From Lachnospiraceae bacterium AC2031 (GTDB lineage: Bacteria > Bacillota > Clostridia > Lachnospirales > Lachnospiraceae), in the NCBI GenBank assembly GCA_000687975.1, contig JIAB01000001.1, forward strand, positions 2,580,001 to 2,644,000: a stretch of 64,000 nt of DNA. The letters run 5' to 3'. This document shows, piece by piece, positions 7,636 through 15,337 of the stretch; the stretch's first letter is position 1, and each line of letters opens with the position of its first letter. Under the pieces are notes generated by a model. It saw only the letters and a list, made by a program, of their open reading frames with translations. It searched no databases and was not told where the DNA came from. A program made the translations under genes and the position numbers.

Positions 7636-9045
7636 ATGAAAAGTGTAATAGGCGTTCATTTTTGGGATAAAAAAGTTTTCTTATGTTGGTGTGAGGAAGA
7701 GTCGATAAGTACAGCTTCCTTTAATCTTCCGGCAGATCTTAGACGTGATGACATCCTGGAACAGGAATTTGCACTCACGGGAGTTCTTAAAGCAATTCGC
7801 GAATATCTCAAGGAGAAACTGAATATATATGATTTTGGTCTTGCTGTATGTGTACCTGATCAATTTGGAATCGAGGAGATTCGTAGGATTTATGAAGTGG
7901 GAAGTCAGTGTGGTATAGAGATTCTCAAGGTTGTAGATGAAACTCTTGCTTTCGCGCTTCATCTTTATGGAGAGTATGATTTCGACGGAAGAATGCTTGC
8001 AGCAGTTATTGCTGAGGGAAGACTTTCAATATCTGAATATGATTTTAGTGATAAGGGTGTTGAGAAGATATGTACATACATTGCAGGAAGATGGACAGGT
8101 GCTTCTATAGCAAGAGCTCCATTCCTTCATAGCTATTCACAGGGCCTTTTTGATGCAACTGAGGCTGGAATAGTTTTCGGCGCCGGAAGTATGAATGCAT
8201 GCATCTCTATGGAACAGTCTCTTAAATCTTATATCAAGGAAGGAACCTTCGTTAATTCAGAGATTGAATTTAAGATGAAGAGTAGTGATGATATCATAGA
8301 GGGACTTGGCTATATCTGTGGTAAGCTGGAAGGAAGAGATGCCTTCGCTGGGCTTGGTGTTTCAGATAACATTTCACCTTATGAATTATATGTTGGAATA
8401 AATGGGGAGATATTTTCCGCGGTTAAGCCTGAAACTTCACTTTCGAGAAATTCAGGTCTTGAGATAAAGAAGCTTCCTGAGTCGGCTGGATCTTCAGAAG
8501 CATTTACAGTTTATGAGAAGAAACAGGATAGACTTATTAAGATAGGAGGTTTGAATGTTCCAAAGGATAACCTCTCGGATTACTATAAAAAGTCTGTATG
8601 GGTTGGTATTGGAGCAGATGAGCATCGTGCCATGACTCTGCTTATTCAGCAGATGGATAGTGAAAAGTATATTGAGCTTCCTATTGGTACAGGCGATGAT
8701 GCGGCTGATAGCGGAGCAAAAGAGGAATCAATAGCTGAGTTTGTTGAGAAGATTCTTCCTATAATTGATAACCTGGAGTATGCTTCTAAGTTTGCACAGG
8801 ATCCAGACAATCCATATACTAAGGGTATTATTCAAAGCTATGAGAATGCTGTAAAGATACTGGAAGAAAATGGAATCACCATGATCAAGGGAGAGGGCGA
8901 GCCTTTTGACTTTAACCTTCAGAATGCTGTAGCTCATATAGCTGATGTGGATCTTCCTGAGAATACGGTTAAGCAGGTAATGCAGACCGGTTATGTTTAT
9001 AAGGGAAAGGTTATTCGTACAGCCTCAGTAATCGTTGCAAATTAA
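7636..9045 (+). CDS. Degenerate Hsp70-like protein fused to a GrpE domain
   Basis: A 469-residue protein. Residues 1-225 follow the Hsp70 nucleotide-binding domain outline: VCVPDQFGIEEIRRI (71-85) replaces VPAxFxxxQR, VDETLAFALHLYG (100-112) replaces NEPTAAAxxYG, and IVFGAGSMNACI (179-190) replaces LVGGSTRIP. The two phosphate-binding motifs (DLGTT, DLGGGT) are lost, so ATP hydrolysis is unlikely. Residues 235-335 resemble the Hsp70 beta substrate domain. Residues 362-469 are a GrpE core: ILPIIDNLEYA, GEPFDFNLQNAVAHI (421-435) and LPENTVKQVMQTGY, with the long N-terminal GrpE helix shortened. RBS GGGGG precedes the ATG. I infer a co-chaperone; I know of no characterised protein with this arrangement. 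Confidence 0.75.
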   Translation: MKSVIGVHFWDKKVFLCWCEEESISTASFNLPADLRRDDILEQEFALTGVLKAIREYLKEKLNIYDFGLAVCVPDQFGIEEIRRIYEVGSQCGIEILKVVDETLAFALHLYGEYDFDGRMLAAVIAEGRLSISEYDFSDKGVEKICTYIAGRWTGASIARAPFLHSYSQGLFDATEAGIVFGAGSMNACISMEQSLKSYIKEGTFVNSEIEFKMKSSDDIIEGLGYICGKLEGRDAFAGLGVSDNISPYELYVGINGEIFSAVKPETSLSRNSGLEIKKLPESAGSSEAFTVYEKKQDRLIKIGGLNVPKDNLSDYYKKSVWVGIGADEHRAMTLLIQQMDSEKYIELPIGTGDDAADSGAKEESIAEFVEKILPIIDNLEYASKFAQDPDNPYTKGIIQSYENAVKILEENGITMIKGEGEPFDFNLQNAVAHIADVDLPENTVKQVMQTGYVYKGKVIRTASVIVAN

Positions 9046-9062
9046 TTAAAGAACAAATAAAG

Positions 9063-9098
9063 AAAGTGACAAACAGCAAATGCTGTTTGTCACTTTTT
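9063..9098 (+). terminator. Rho-independent terminator
   Basis: A 16-base perfect stem (AAAGTGACAAACAGCA pairing with 9081-9096) around a tiny AA centre, followed by a T run, 17 bases after the Hsp70-GrpE-like stop codon. Confidence 0.9.
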
Positions 9099-9169
9099 GT
9101 TTTCTACATAATGATTCTATTACCTAATTCCTAAAATAGGATAAATAAATTTTATTTAGTATATATATA

Positions 9170-9580
9170 CTACTGTGGTCCCTGATACTGAGCTCCACCG
9201 AAGCCAAGTACAAGATAACCGATAAGTGGTAAAAGGATAAGAAGTGCGATCATTCCGCCGCCCTGACCAAATGCAGCTGCAAGCTTAATAGCAATAAGGA
9301 TTGCCCAAATAAGTGAACCTACACATGGGATAAGGATAAGAAGGAATAACCAACCATTACCTGTAGCAATCTTTGTTAACCAATAAACGTTGAGGAAAGG
9401 AACCCAAGCGTACCATGAAGTAACGCCAGCCTTCTCGAACATCTTCATAAGTGCAAGAGCCTCAACTACATATACGATAGCGTAGAAGATTAACTCGCCG
9501 ATAATCATTCCAGCGCTCATTTCCTGCTGACCATAACCATAGTCACCAAGAGAAGCAAAAGTTGTAAGTAGATTTAACAT
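9170..9580 (-). CDS. Small integral membrane protein (DUF5684-like)
   Basis: A 136-residue protein with about three to four membrane segments. EKAGVTSWYAWVPFLNVYWL followed by a GNGWLFLLILIP helix resembles the DUF5684 family, sometimes annotated as signal-peptidase-I-related but lacking a Ser-Lys dyad. No catalytic residues are visible. I chose the second ATG (9580) because GGGAGG sits nine bases upstream, whereas the first ATG directly abuts that site. It is alone on the minus strand, divergent from the zinc-ribbon membrane protein. Function unknown. Confidence 0.7.
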   Translation of the reverse strand: MLNLLTTFASLGDYGYGQQEMSAGMIIGELIFYAIVYVVEALALMKMFEKAGVTSWYAWVPFLNVYWLTKIATGNGWLFLLILIPCVGSLIWAILIAIKLAAAFGQGGGMIALLILLPLIGYLVLGFGGAQYQGPQ

Positions 9581-9655
9581 ATTAACCATCCTCCCTTTGA
9601 TAAAAAAAAGTGATTCATTATGTAGCCTGTGCGCTCACGGCACACACCTGTAGAC

Positions 9656-9684
9656 ACTATATCAAAAATCTTCCATTTATACAA
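9656..9684 (-). promoter_or_regulatory. Promoter of the small membrane protein gene
   Basis: Read on the minus strand, TTGTAT (9684-9679), a 17-base spacer and TATAGT (9661-9656) form a reasonable promoter, leaving a leader of about 70 bases. Confidence 0.55.
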
Positions 9685-9730
9685 GATTTTTCTTTATTTC
9701 ATTACTGGTTTCATGTAAAATAGGAGTGTA

Positions 9731-9748
9731 TGACAGTCTCCCCTGTCA
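9731..9748. repeat. Inverted repeat upstream of the zinc-ribbon gene
   Basis: TGACAG and CTGTCA flank six bases, 25 bases before the start codon and just downstream of a possible TAAAAT -10 at 9716-9721. It could be an operator or a leader hairpin; nothing else supports either. Confidence 0.4.
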
Positions 9749-9772
9749 CCAAAGAGAAAGGAAGGTTTTGGT

Positions 9773-11044
9773 ATGGCGGAAATCAATAATTACAAATGTA
9801 GTAACTGCGGGGGTATGCTACAATTTAGCTCTCAGAAGCAGATGATGGTTTGTACATCTTGTGGATCTGAGTTTGCTGTAGCACAGTTTGAACAGGCAGC
9901 AGCTATTTCTGGAGAACAGCAGTATCAGGCAAAGACTGATACCTGGGATGTTCAGGGTGAAGGGCTTGTTGTCTATGAATGTAAGAACTGTGGTGGTGAG
10001 GTAGTAGGAGACCAGACTATGGCTTCAACTAAGTGTCCTTACTGCGATAATCCTATCGTAATTTCAAGTAAGTTCGAAGGTTCGTTAAAACCTGATCTAG
10101 TGATTCCATTTAAACTTGATAGAAAAGCGGCAGAGCAGAAGCTTCGTAATCATGTTAATAGTATCAAGCTTGCACCTGCAGCATTTAAGTCTGGAAATCA
10201 TATTAAGGAATTGAAGGGAATATATGTTCCATTCTGGCTTTTTGATGCACAGTGTCATGCAAGTGCACGTTTCGAAGCTACCAAGGTTCATAAGTCATCA
10301 GACGCCAGCTATGATTACACTGAGACAGAATATTATGATCTTCTTCGTGAAGGAGATATGGTATTCGCAAATGTACCAGCTGATGCATCTAAGCAGATGG
10401 ATGATAACCTTATGGATTCTATCGAGCCTTATGATGTAAGCGCTGCAGTTCCATATAGTTCAGCATATATGGCTGGATATATGGCAAACAAGTATGATGT
10501 ATCACCAGCAGAGTGTCAGGTGAGAGCTGATGAGAGAATGCAGCAGACTGCAAAGGATTTGTTAAAGAATGAAGTTAAGGGATATAATTCAGTTCGTGAG
10601 ACTGCCGGAAACTTCTATAAATATAATGGATATTACAAGTATGCACTGTATCCAGTATGGATTCTGAATACAGTATGGAATGGAAATAAATATGTGTTTG
10701 CCATGAATGGCCAGACTGGTAAGCTAGTTGGAGATGTTCCTTATAGTAAGGGCAAGTTCTTTGGTGTTCTTTTCGGAGTTCTTGCAGTTGTTTGGGGAAT
10801 ATTGCTTGGTATTATGGCGGCAACAGGTAATTTTGCAGCTAAAGGAGTTATTGGAACAGGAGTGGTTGCTATCATAGCGGCACTGGTCGTTGCATTTTCT
10901 ATGAAGGGCAAAACTGTCAGTGTTCACAAAGGAACTAAGGCTTCTGACTTTGTTGTAAAGGGAAGCTTCAGGCTTACGAATTACTTCGATAACTTCGTTC
11001 GTAAGCAGGTTGATAAGAGACCAAAGCAGCAGAACAATAATTAA
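9773..11044 (+). CDS. TFIIB-type zinc-ribbon membrane protein
   Basis: A 423-residue protein. The N-terminus has four CxxC motifs (YKCSNCGG, MVCTSCGS, YECKNCGG, TKCPYCDN) making two zinc ribbons within the first 90 residues. The middle part (LVIPFKLDRKAAEQKL, GIYVPFWLFDA, YALYPVWILNTVW) is typical of a widespread Firmicutes and actinobacterial family annotated only as zinc-ribbon or TFIIB-like. Two membrane helices lie near residues 325-375. Despite the ribbon name it has no polymerase-binding features I can recognise. RBS AGGAAGG precedes the ATG. It nearly abuts the next gene, so the two are probably cotranscribed. Function unknown. Confidence 0.75.
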   Translation: MAEINNYKCSNCGGMLQFSSQKQMMVCTSCGSEFAVAQFEQAAAISGEQQYQAKTDTWDVQGEGLVVYECKNCGGEVVGDQTMASTKCPYCDNPIVISSKFEGSLKPDLVIPFKLDRKAAEQKLRNHVNSIKLAPAAFKSGNHIKELKGIYVPFWLFDAQCHASARFEATKVHKSSDASYDYTETEYYDLLREGDMVFANVPADASKQMDDNLMDSIEPYDVSAAVPYSSAYMAGYMANKYDVSPAECQVRADERMQQTAKDLLKNEVKGYNSVRETAGNFYKYNGYYKYALYPVWILNTVWNGNKYVFAMNGQTGKLVGDVPYSKGKFFGVLFGVLAVVWGILLGIMAATGNFAAKGVIGTGVVAIIAALVVAFSMKGKTVSVHKGTKASDFVVKGSFRLTNYFDNFVRKQVDKRPKQQNNN

Positions 11045-11045
11045 T

Positions 11046-12449
11046 ATGTTAGAAAATAAAGATAAAAACTTTATAGTGGGTCCTGTGAAAGATTTCATTG
11101 AGGACTATTCGCAAAGTAACAAAGTGCGCCTTCATATGCCTGGGCATAAAGGCGCCTTTGGTTATGATGGGGATATTACAGAGGTAACTGGTGCCGATAG
11201 CCTTTATGAGGCATCGGGTATCATTGCTGAGAGTGAGAGTCGGGCTGCACAGCTTTTTGGTACGTGGAGAACCTTTTATGGAACTGAAGGATCTTCGCAA
11301 ATGGTAAAGGCTATGTGCTATCTTGCGATAAAGAACTATTACTCAATGCATGACGGAGAAAAGATAAGACCAGTTATTTTGGCTACAAGAAATGCGCATA
11401 AATCCTTTATCTATGCATCCATGCTTTTAGGCTTTGATATCAAATGGATTCTCCCTGAAAGAAAGACTTATTCACTTTGTAAATGTGAAATCCTGCCAGA
11501 GGAACTGAAAAGCTTATTACAGCAGGAGAGTGATTCAAATATAATTGCAGTTTACATAACTTCTCCGGATTATCTGGGAAATATCCTTGATATTAAAGGT
11601 CTGGCTGATATAACTCATGAATATGATCTGCCTCTTTTGGTTGATAATGCTCATGGTGCGTATTTAAAACTAATGCAGGATAGCGATGGAAAGGATTTAC
11701 ATCCGATAACCCTTGGGGCTGATCTAGTCTCAGATTCGGCGCATAAGACCTTGCCTGTACTTACAGGTGGAGCATATCTACATCTTAGAGAAGAACTGTT
11801 TTCAGAAGAGACTGTCAGGAAAGCTCTTCTTATGTTTGGCTCAACCAGTCCGTCCTATAAGATTCTTGAATCCCTGGATCAGGCTTTAACCAGAATCAAC
11901 AGGGAGGAGTATCAGGAGACTGTAAAAAGGGTCGATTCATTAAAGAAGGATATTTCTTCTATGGGATATAGTCTTTATGGTGACGAACCATTAAAGCTTA
12001 CTATAGATTTTAGTGAGTCAAATGCTGAAGGACTTAGTATTCTATCGATACTAAGTAAGGAAGGCATTGAGTGTGAATATGCAGATCCTGAATATCTTGT
12101 AACTATGTGGTCTCCATATAATGATTACCCTGGGGATTATGATAGATTTTCTAAAATAATGGGAAGACTTGCAATACAGGTTTTACCTGCCCAGGAACTT
12201 CGAAAGAAGGGACACGCCTTCGAGATGTCATTTGGACTCCCAGAGGTGAGGTACCAGCCTCATGAGATAATGTATATGTCTCATCATACTGAAAGAGTGA
12301 GTTACGTGCTTATGGGTAAGGTTGCTGCAGACACTATGGTCGGTTGTCCTCCGGCGGTTGCGCCAGTGGTTGCTGGAGAAGTGATTGACGAAAATGTATT
12401 AAAGGTGTTAAAACATTATAATATAGAAAACATTGAAGTAATAGATTAA
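11046..12449 (+). CDS. Orn/Lys/Arg decarboxylase-like PLP enzyme
   Basis: Fold-type I PLP protein of 467 residues, the size of short Bacillus SpeA/YaaO-type decarboxylases. The N-terminal motif RLHMPGHKGAFG is the family hallmark. GTEGSSQMV binds the cofactor phosphate, VDNAHGAY carries the Asp that contacts the PLP ring, and SDSAHKTLPVLTGGAYLH contains the Schiff-base lysine. The substrate (arginine, lysine or ornithine) cannot be read from the sequence. The ATG at 11046 follows the previous stop by one base and lacks a clear binding site, so coupled translation is likely. A TTG at 11010 would overlap the upstream gene. Confidence 0.82.
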   Translation: MLENKDKNFIVGPVKDFIEDYSQSNKVRLHMPGHKGAFGYDGDITEVTGADSLYEASGIIAESESRAAQLFGTWRTFYGTEGSSQMVKAMCYLAIKNYYSMHDGEKIRPVILATRNAHKSFIYASMLLGFDIKWILPERKTYSLCKCEILPEELKSLLQQESDSNIIAVYITSPDYLGNILDIKGLADITHEYDLPLLVDNAHGAYLKLMQDSDGKDLHPITLGADLVSDSAHKTLPVLTGGAYLHLREELFSEETVRKALLMFGSTSPSYKILESLDQALTRINREEYQETVKRVDSLKKDISSMGYSLYGDEPLKLTIDFSESNAEGLSILSILSKEGIECEYADPEYLVTMWSPYNDYPGDYDRFSKIMGRLAIQVLPAQELRKKGHAFEMSFGLPEVRYQPHEIMYMSHHTERVSYVLMGKVAADTMVGCPPAVAPVVAGEVIDENVLKVLKHYNIENIEVID

Positions 12450-12463
12450 GAGGAATTGATATT

Positions 12464-13759
12464 ATGGTTGTTAGAGATGAAGTAAGAAAGATGAAACTGG
12501 TTGCTCCACTTGTAGCAGCACTTAGTAATGAGGCTAGATGCGCAGCTCTCGCTAAGATTGCTGAAAAGCTGGTGGAAAGACAGGATGAGATATTTGCTGA
12601 GAATAAGAAGGATCTTGCTGCTGCAGCAGAAAATGGAGTTGCAGATGCTATAGTTAAGAGACTTAAGTTCGACGAGGGAAAGCTTCGTGATGTTGTAGCA
12701 GGTATTAATCAGCTAATAACACTTGAGGATCCTATCGGAAAGGTTACTCTTGATAGAGAGATGGACGATGGGCTTAGACTTACACGTATCACTTGTCCTA
12801 TTGGTGTTATCGGTGTAATCTTCGAGGCAAGACCTGATGCATTGGTTCAGATATCATCACTTTGTATAAGAAGTGGTAACTGTCCAGTTCTTAAGGGTGG
12901 AAAAGAGACTACATTTTCTAACAGAATTCTTTTCGGCATTATTTATGATGCTGTTCTTGAGGCAGGATTCCCAGAAGGATGCATGCTCCAGGTTGAGCAG
13001 CATAATGAGATAGATGAGCTGCTTAAGTGCGATGGCCTTGTTGATCTTCTTATACCACGTGGATCAAATGCATTTGTAAGATATATTATGGATAATACTC
13101 ATATTCCAGTAATGGGTCATGCCGATGGAATATGTCATATATATGTTGATGAATATGCAGATTTTGATAAGGCTATAAAGATCATCATTGACGCAAAGAC
13201 TCAGTATACAGCTGCTTGTAATGCGGTTGAGACATTACTTCTTCATAGAGATGATAAGATTAAGAATGAGTTCGTTCCAAAGCTTGTTGCTGCTCTTGCG
13301 GAATCAGGTATCAAGCTTCGCGGAACTAAGGAAGTGACAGATCTTGTTACAGATACAAACCTTGAGTATGAATCTGTAGATGAGTCTGAGTTTAAGGAAT
13401 ATCTTGCACTTATCGTTTCGGCTAAGTTTGTAGATAATGTGGATGAGGCTATAGATCATATCAATCTTCATGGTTCTCATCATACGGATGCTATCATCAC
13501 TGAGGACGCAGAAACAGCTGAGAAGTTTATGCAGCTGGTTGATTCTGCTGGAGTTTACCAGAACTGTTCAACAAGATTTGCTGATGGATTCCGTTATGGA
13601 TTTGGTGCCGAGGTTGGAATCAGTACAAGTAAGATTCATGCCAGAGGACCAGTTGGTCTTGAAGGTCTTGTGACTTATAAGTATAAGATCGTTGGACATG
13701 GACAGATAGTTGGTGATTATGCAACTGGTAAGAGTCAGTTCCATTTTAAAGATCTATAA
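12464..13759 (+). CDS. proA: Gamma-glutamyl phosphate reductase
   Basis: ProA (431 residues, normal length) reduces gamma-glutamyl phosphate to the semialdehyde in proline synthesis. Aldehyde-dehydrogenase-fold motifs are visible: PIGVIGVIFEARPDALVQ, LKGGKE, VDLLIPRGSNAFV, and TAACNAVETLL with the catalytic Cys. The C-terminus contains GSHHTDAIIT and the GAEVGISTSK(I/L)HARGPVGLEGL family signature. RBS AGAGGAA precedes the ATG. proB, its usual partner, is not in the window. It is probably cotranscribed with the decarboxylase-like gene 14 bases upstream and ends at a strong terminator. Confidence 0.95.
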   Translation: MVVRDEVRKMKLVAPLVAALSNEARCAALAKIAEKLVERQDEIFAENKKDLAAAAENGVADAIVKRLKFDEGKLRDVVAGINQLITLEDPIGKVTLDREMDDGLRLTRITCPIGVIGVIFEARPDALVQISSLCIRSGNCPVLKGGKETTFSNRILFGIIYDAVLEAGFPEGCMLQVEQHNEIDELLKCDGLVDLLIPRGSNAFVRYIMDNTHIPVMGHADGICHIYVDEYADFDKAIKIIIDAKTQYTAACNAVETLLLHRDDKIKNEFVPKLVAALAESGIKLRGTKEVTDLVTDTNLEYESVDESEFKEYLALIVSAKFVDNVDEAIDHINLHGSHHTDAIITEDAETAEKFMQLVDSAGVYQNCSTRFADGFRYGFGAEVGISTSKIHARGPVGLEGLVTYKYKIVGHGQIVGDYATGKSQFHFKDL

Positions 13760-13784
13760 TAAATTAAATGTGATATATTGTAAA

Positions 13785-13821
13785 AAAGGACAAGTGGCCG
13801 ACGGCTGCTTGTCTTTTTTTT
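13785..13821 (+). terminator. Rho-independent terminator after proA
   Basis: GACAAGTGGCC pairs with GGCTGCTTGTC (two wobble pairs) around GAC and is followed by eight T residues. Confidence 0.9.
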
Positions 13822-13836
13822 CTATGTTATGGTCAA

Positions 13837-13865
13837 TTGACAAACCTACTGTAACAGTTTATAAA
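13837..13865 (+). promoter_or_regulatory. Promoter of the MATE exporter operon
   Basis: TTGACA at 13837-13842, a 17-base spacer and TATAAA at 13860-13865, giving a start near 13872 and a leader of about 50 bases. Confidence 0.75.
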
Positions 13866-13921
13866 TGAATATGTTTTGATAAAAGAAAGAAATGAAATTA
13901 GAGAAAGATTAGAGTTTTAAG

Positions 13922-15337
13922 ATGGAAAATTTAGATGAAACATATTTAGACAAAAGAACAGATATTGATGGTGAAGAAGAGGAACCGGCTAAAGATAATA
14001 AGATGGGAACCCTTCCTGTGAAGAAGCTTATAGTTTCCATGTCCCTTCCAATGATGATATCTATGCTGGTACAGGCCCTTTATAATATAGTAGATAGTAT
14101 TTTCGTATCACAGCTAAGTGAGCATGCTCTTACAGCTGTTACTATGGCATTTCCACTTCAGATGATGATCATCTCGGTTGGTAGTGGTACAGGTGTTGGT
14201 ATAAATGCTTTGCTTTCAAAGGCATTAGGAGAGAAGAAACAGAAGAGTGCGAACAAAGCGGCAAACAACGGACTGCTATTAACACTCCTCAGTTTTATAG
14301 TTTTTATTGCTGTAGGTATATTTGTTGCAGAGCCATTTATCGCGTCTCAGACTGATGACAGTATTATTATCAATATGGGTGCAGGTTACCTGTATACATG
14401 TTGTACTCTTTCATTGGGAGTATTCTTTCAGATGACATTTGAAAGACTCCTGCAGTCAACAGGACGTACTCATCTTAGTATGATCTCACAGATGGCTGGA
14501 GCGATAATCAATATTATCTTTGATCCTATCTTTATATTTGGTTTTGCTGGTATTCCTGCATTTGGTGTTATTGGTGCAGCATTTGCAACTGTACTGGGAC
14601 AGACAGTAGCAGCAATTATTGGACTTATACTTAATGTTAAGTATAATGTTGATATTCAGCTTTCTGTAAAGAAGATGTTTAAGCCATCCTGGAAGACGAT
14701 TGGAAAGATATATGCAGTTGGTATTCCTTCTATACTTATGATGGCAATTGGATCTGTTATGTCCTATAGTATGAACAAGATACTTGTTGTCTTTTCAACT
14801 ACAGCTGTTGCTGTGTTTGGTGTTTACTTTAAGCTCCAGAGTTTTATATTTATGCCTGTTTTTGGACTTAATAACGGACTTATTCCAGTCCTTGCATATA
14901 ATTATGGCGCTAAAAGTAAGGCGAGAATAAAGGAGTCAGTACACTTTGGAATGGTGCTTGCCATATCTATTATGGCTGTTGGAACTATTATCTTCTGGGC
15001 AATTCCAAAACAGTTATTTAGTTTTTTTAAGCCAACAGCTCATATGCTTCAGATTGGAATTCCAGCTCTTAGAATCATTAGTCTGTCATTTCCTATAGCA
15101 GCCCTATGTATTGCTATGGGATCTATGTTCCAGGCATTTTCAAAGAGTAAGTATTCACTTATAGTATCTATTGGTAGACAGCTTGTAGTTTTAATACCTG
15201 TAGCATGGTTTCTTTCTAAAACTGGAAATGTTCAGAATGTGTGGTGGGCTTTTCCTATAGCAGAAGGAATGTCATTTGCAATATCATTCTATTTCTACAA
15301 GAGACTTAATCGTAATATTGTAATGCAGTTAGATTAA
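13922..15337 (+). CDS. MATE family efflux transporter
   Basis: A 471-residue protein with about twelve membrane segments and the two-fold internal symmetry of MATE cation antiporters. The family start MSLPMMISMLVQALYNIVDSIFV follows a 45-residue acidic cytoplasmic N-terminus, and the second half restarts at VGIPSILMMAIGSVMSYSMNKILV. LQSTGRTHLSMISQM and FGLNNGLIPVLAYNYGAK are conserved. Family members export drugs or metabolites using Na+ or H+; the substrate is unknown here. The binding site is weak. The stop codon shares one base with the next start, implying coupled translation with a protein of unknown function. Confidence 0.92.
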   Translation: MENLDETYLDKRTDIDGEEEEPAKDNKMGTLPVKKLIVSMSLPMMISMLVQALYNIVDSIFVSQLSEHALTAVTMAFPLQMMIISVGSGTGVGINALLSKALGEKKQKSANKAANNGLLLTLLSFIVFIAVGIFVAEPFIASQTDDSIIINMGAGYLYTCCTLSLGVFFQMTFERLLQSTGRTHLSMISQMAGAIINIIFDPIFIFGFAGIPAFGVIGAAFATVLGQTVAAIIGLILNVKYNVDIQLSVKKMFKPSWKTIGKIYAVGIPSILMMAIGSVMSYSMNKILVVFSTTAVAVFGVYFKLQSFIFMPVFGLNNGLIPVLAYNYGAKSKARIKESVHFGMVLAISIMAVGTIIFWAIPKQLFSFFKPTAHMLQIGIPALRIISLSFPIAALCIAMGSMFQAFSKSKYSLIVSIGRQLVVLIPVAWFLSKTGNVQNVWWAFPIAEGMSFAISFYFYKRLNRNIVMQLD

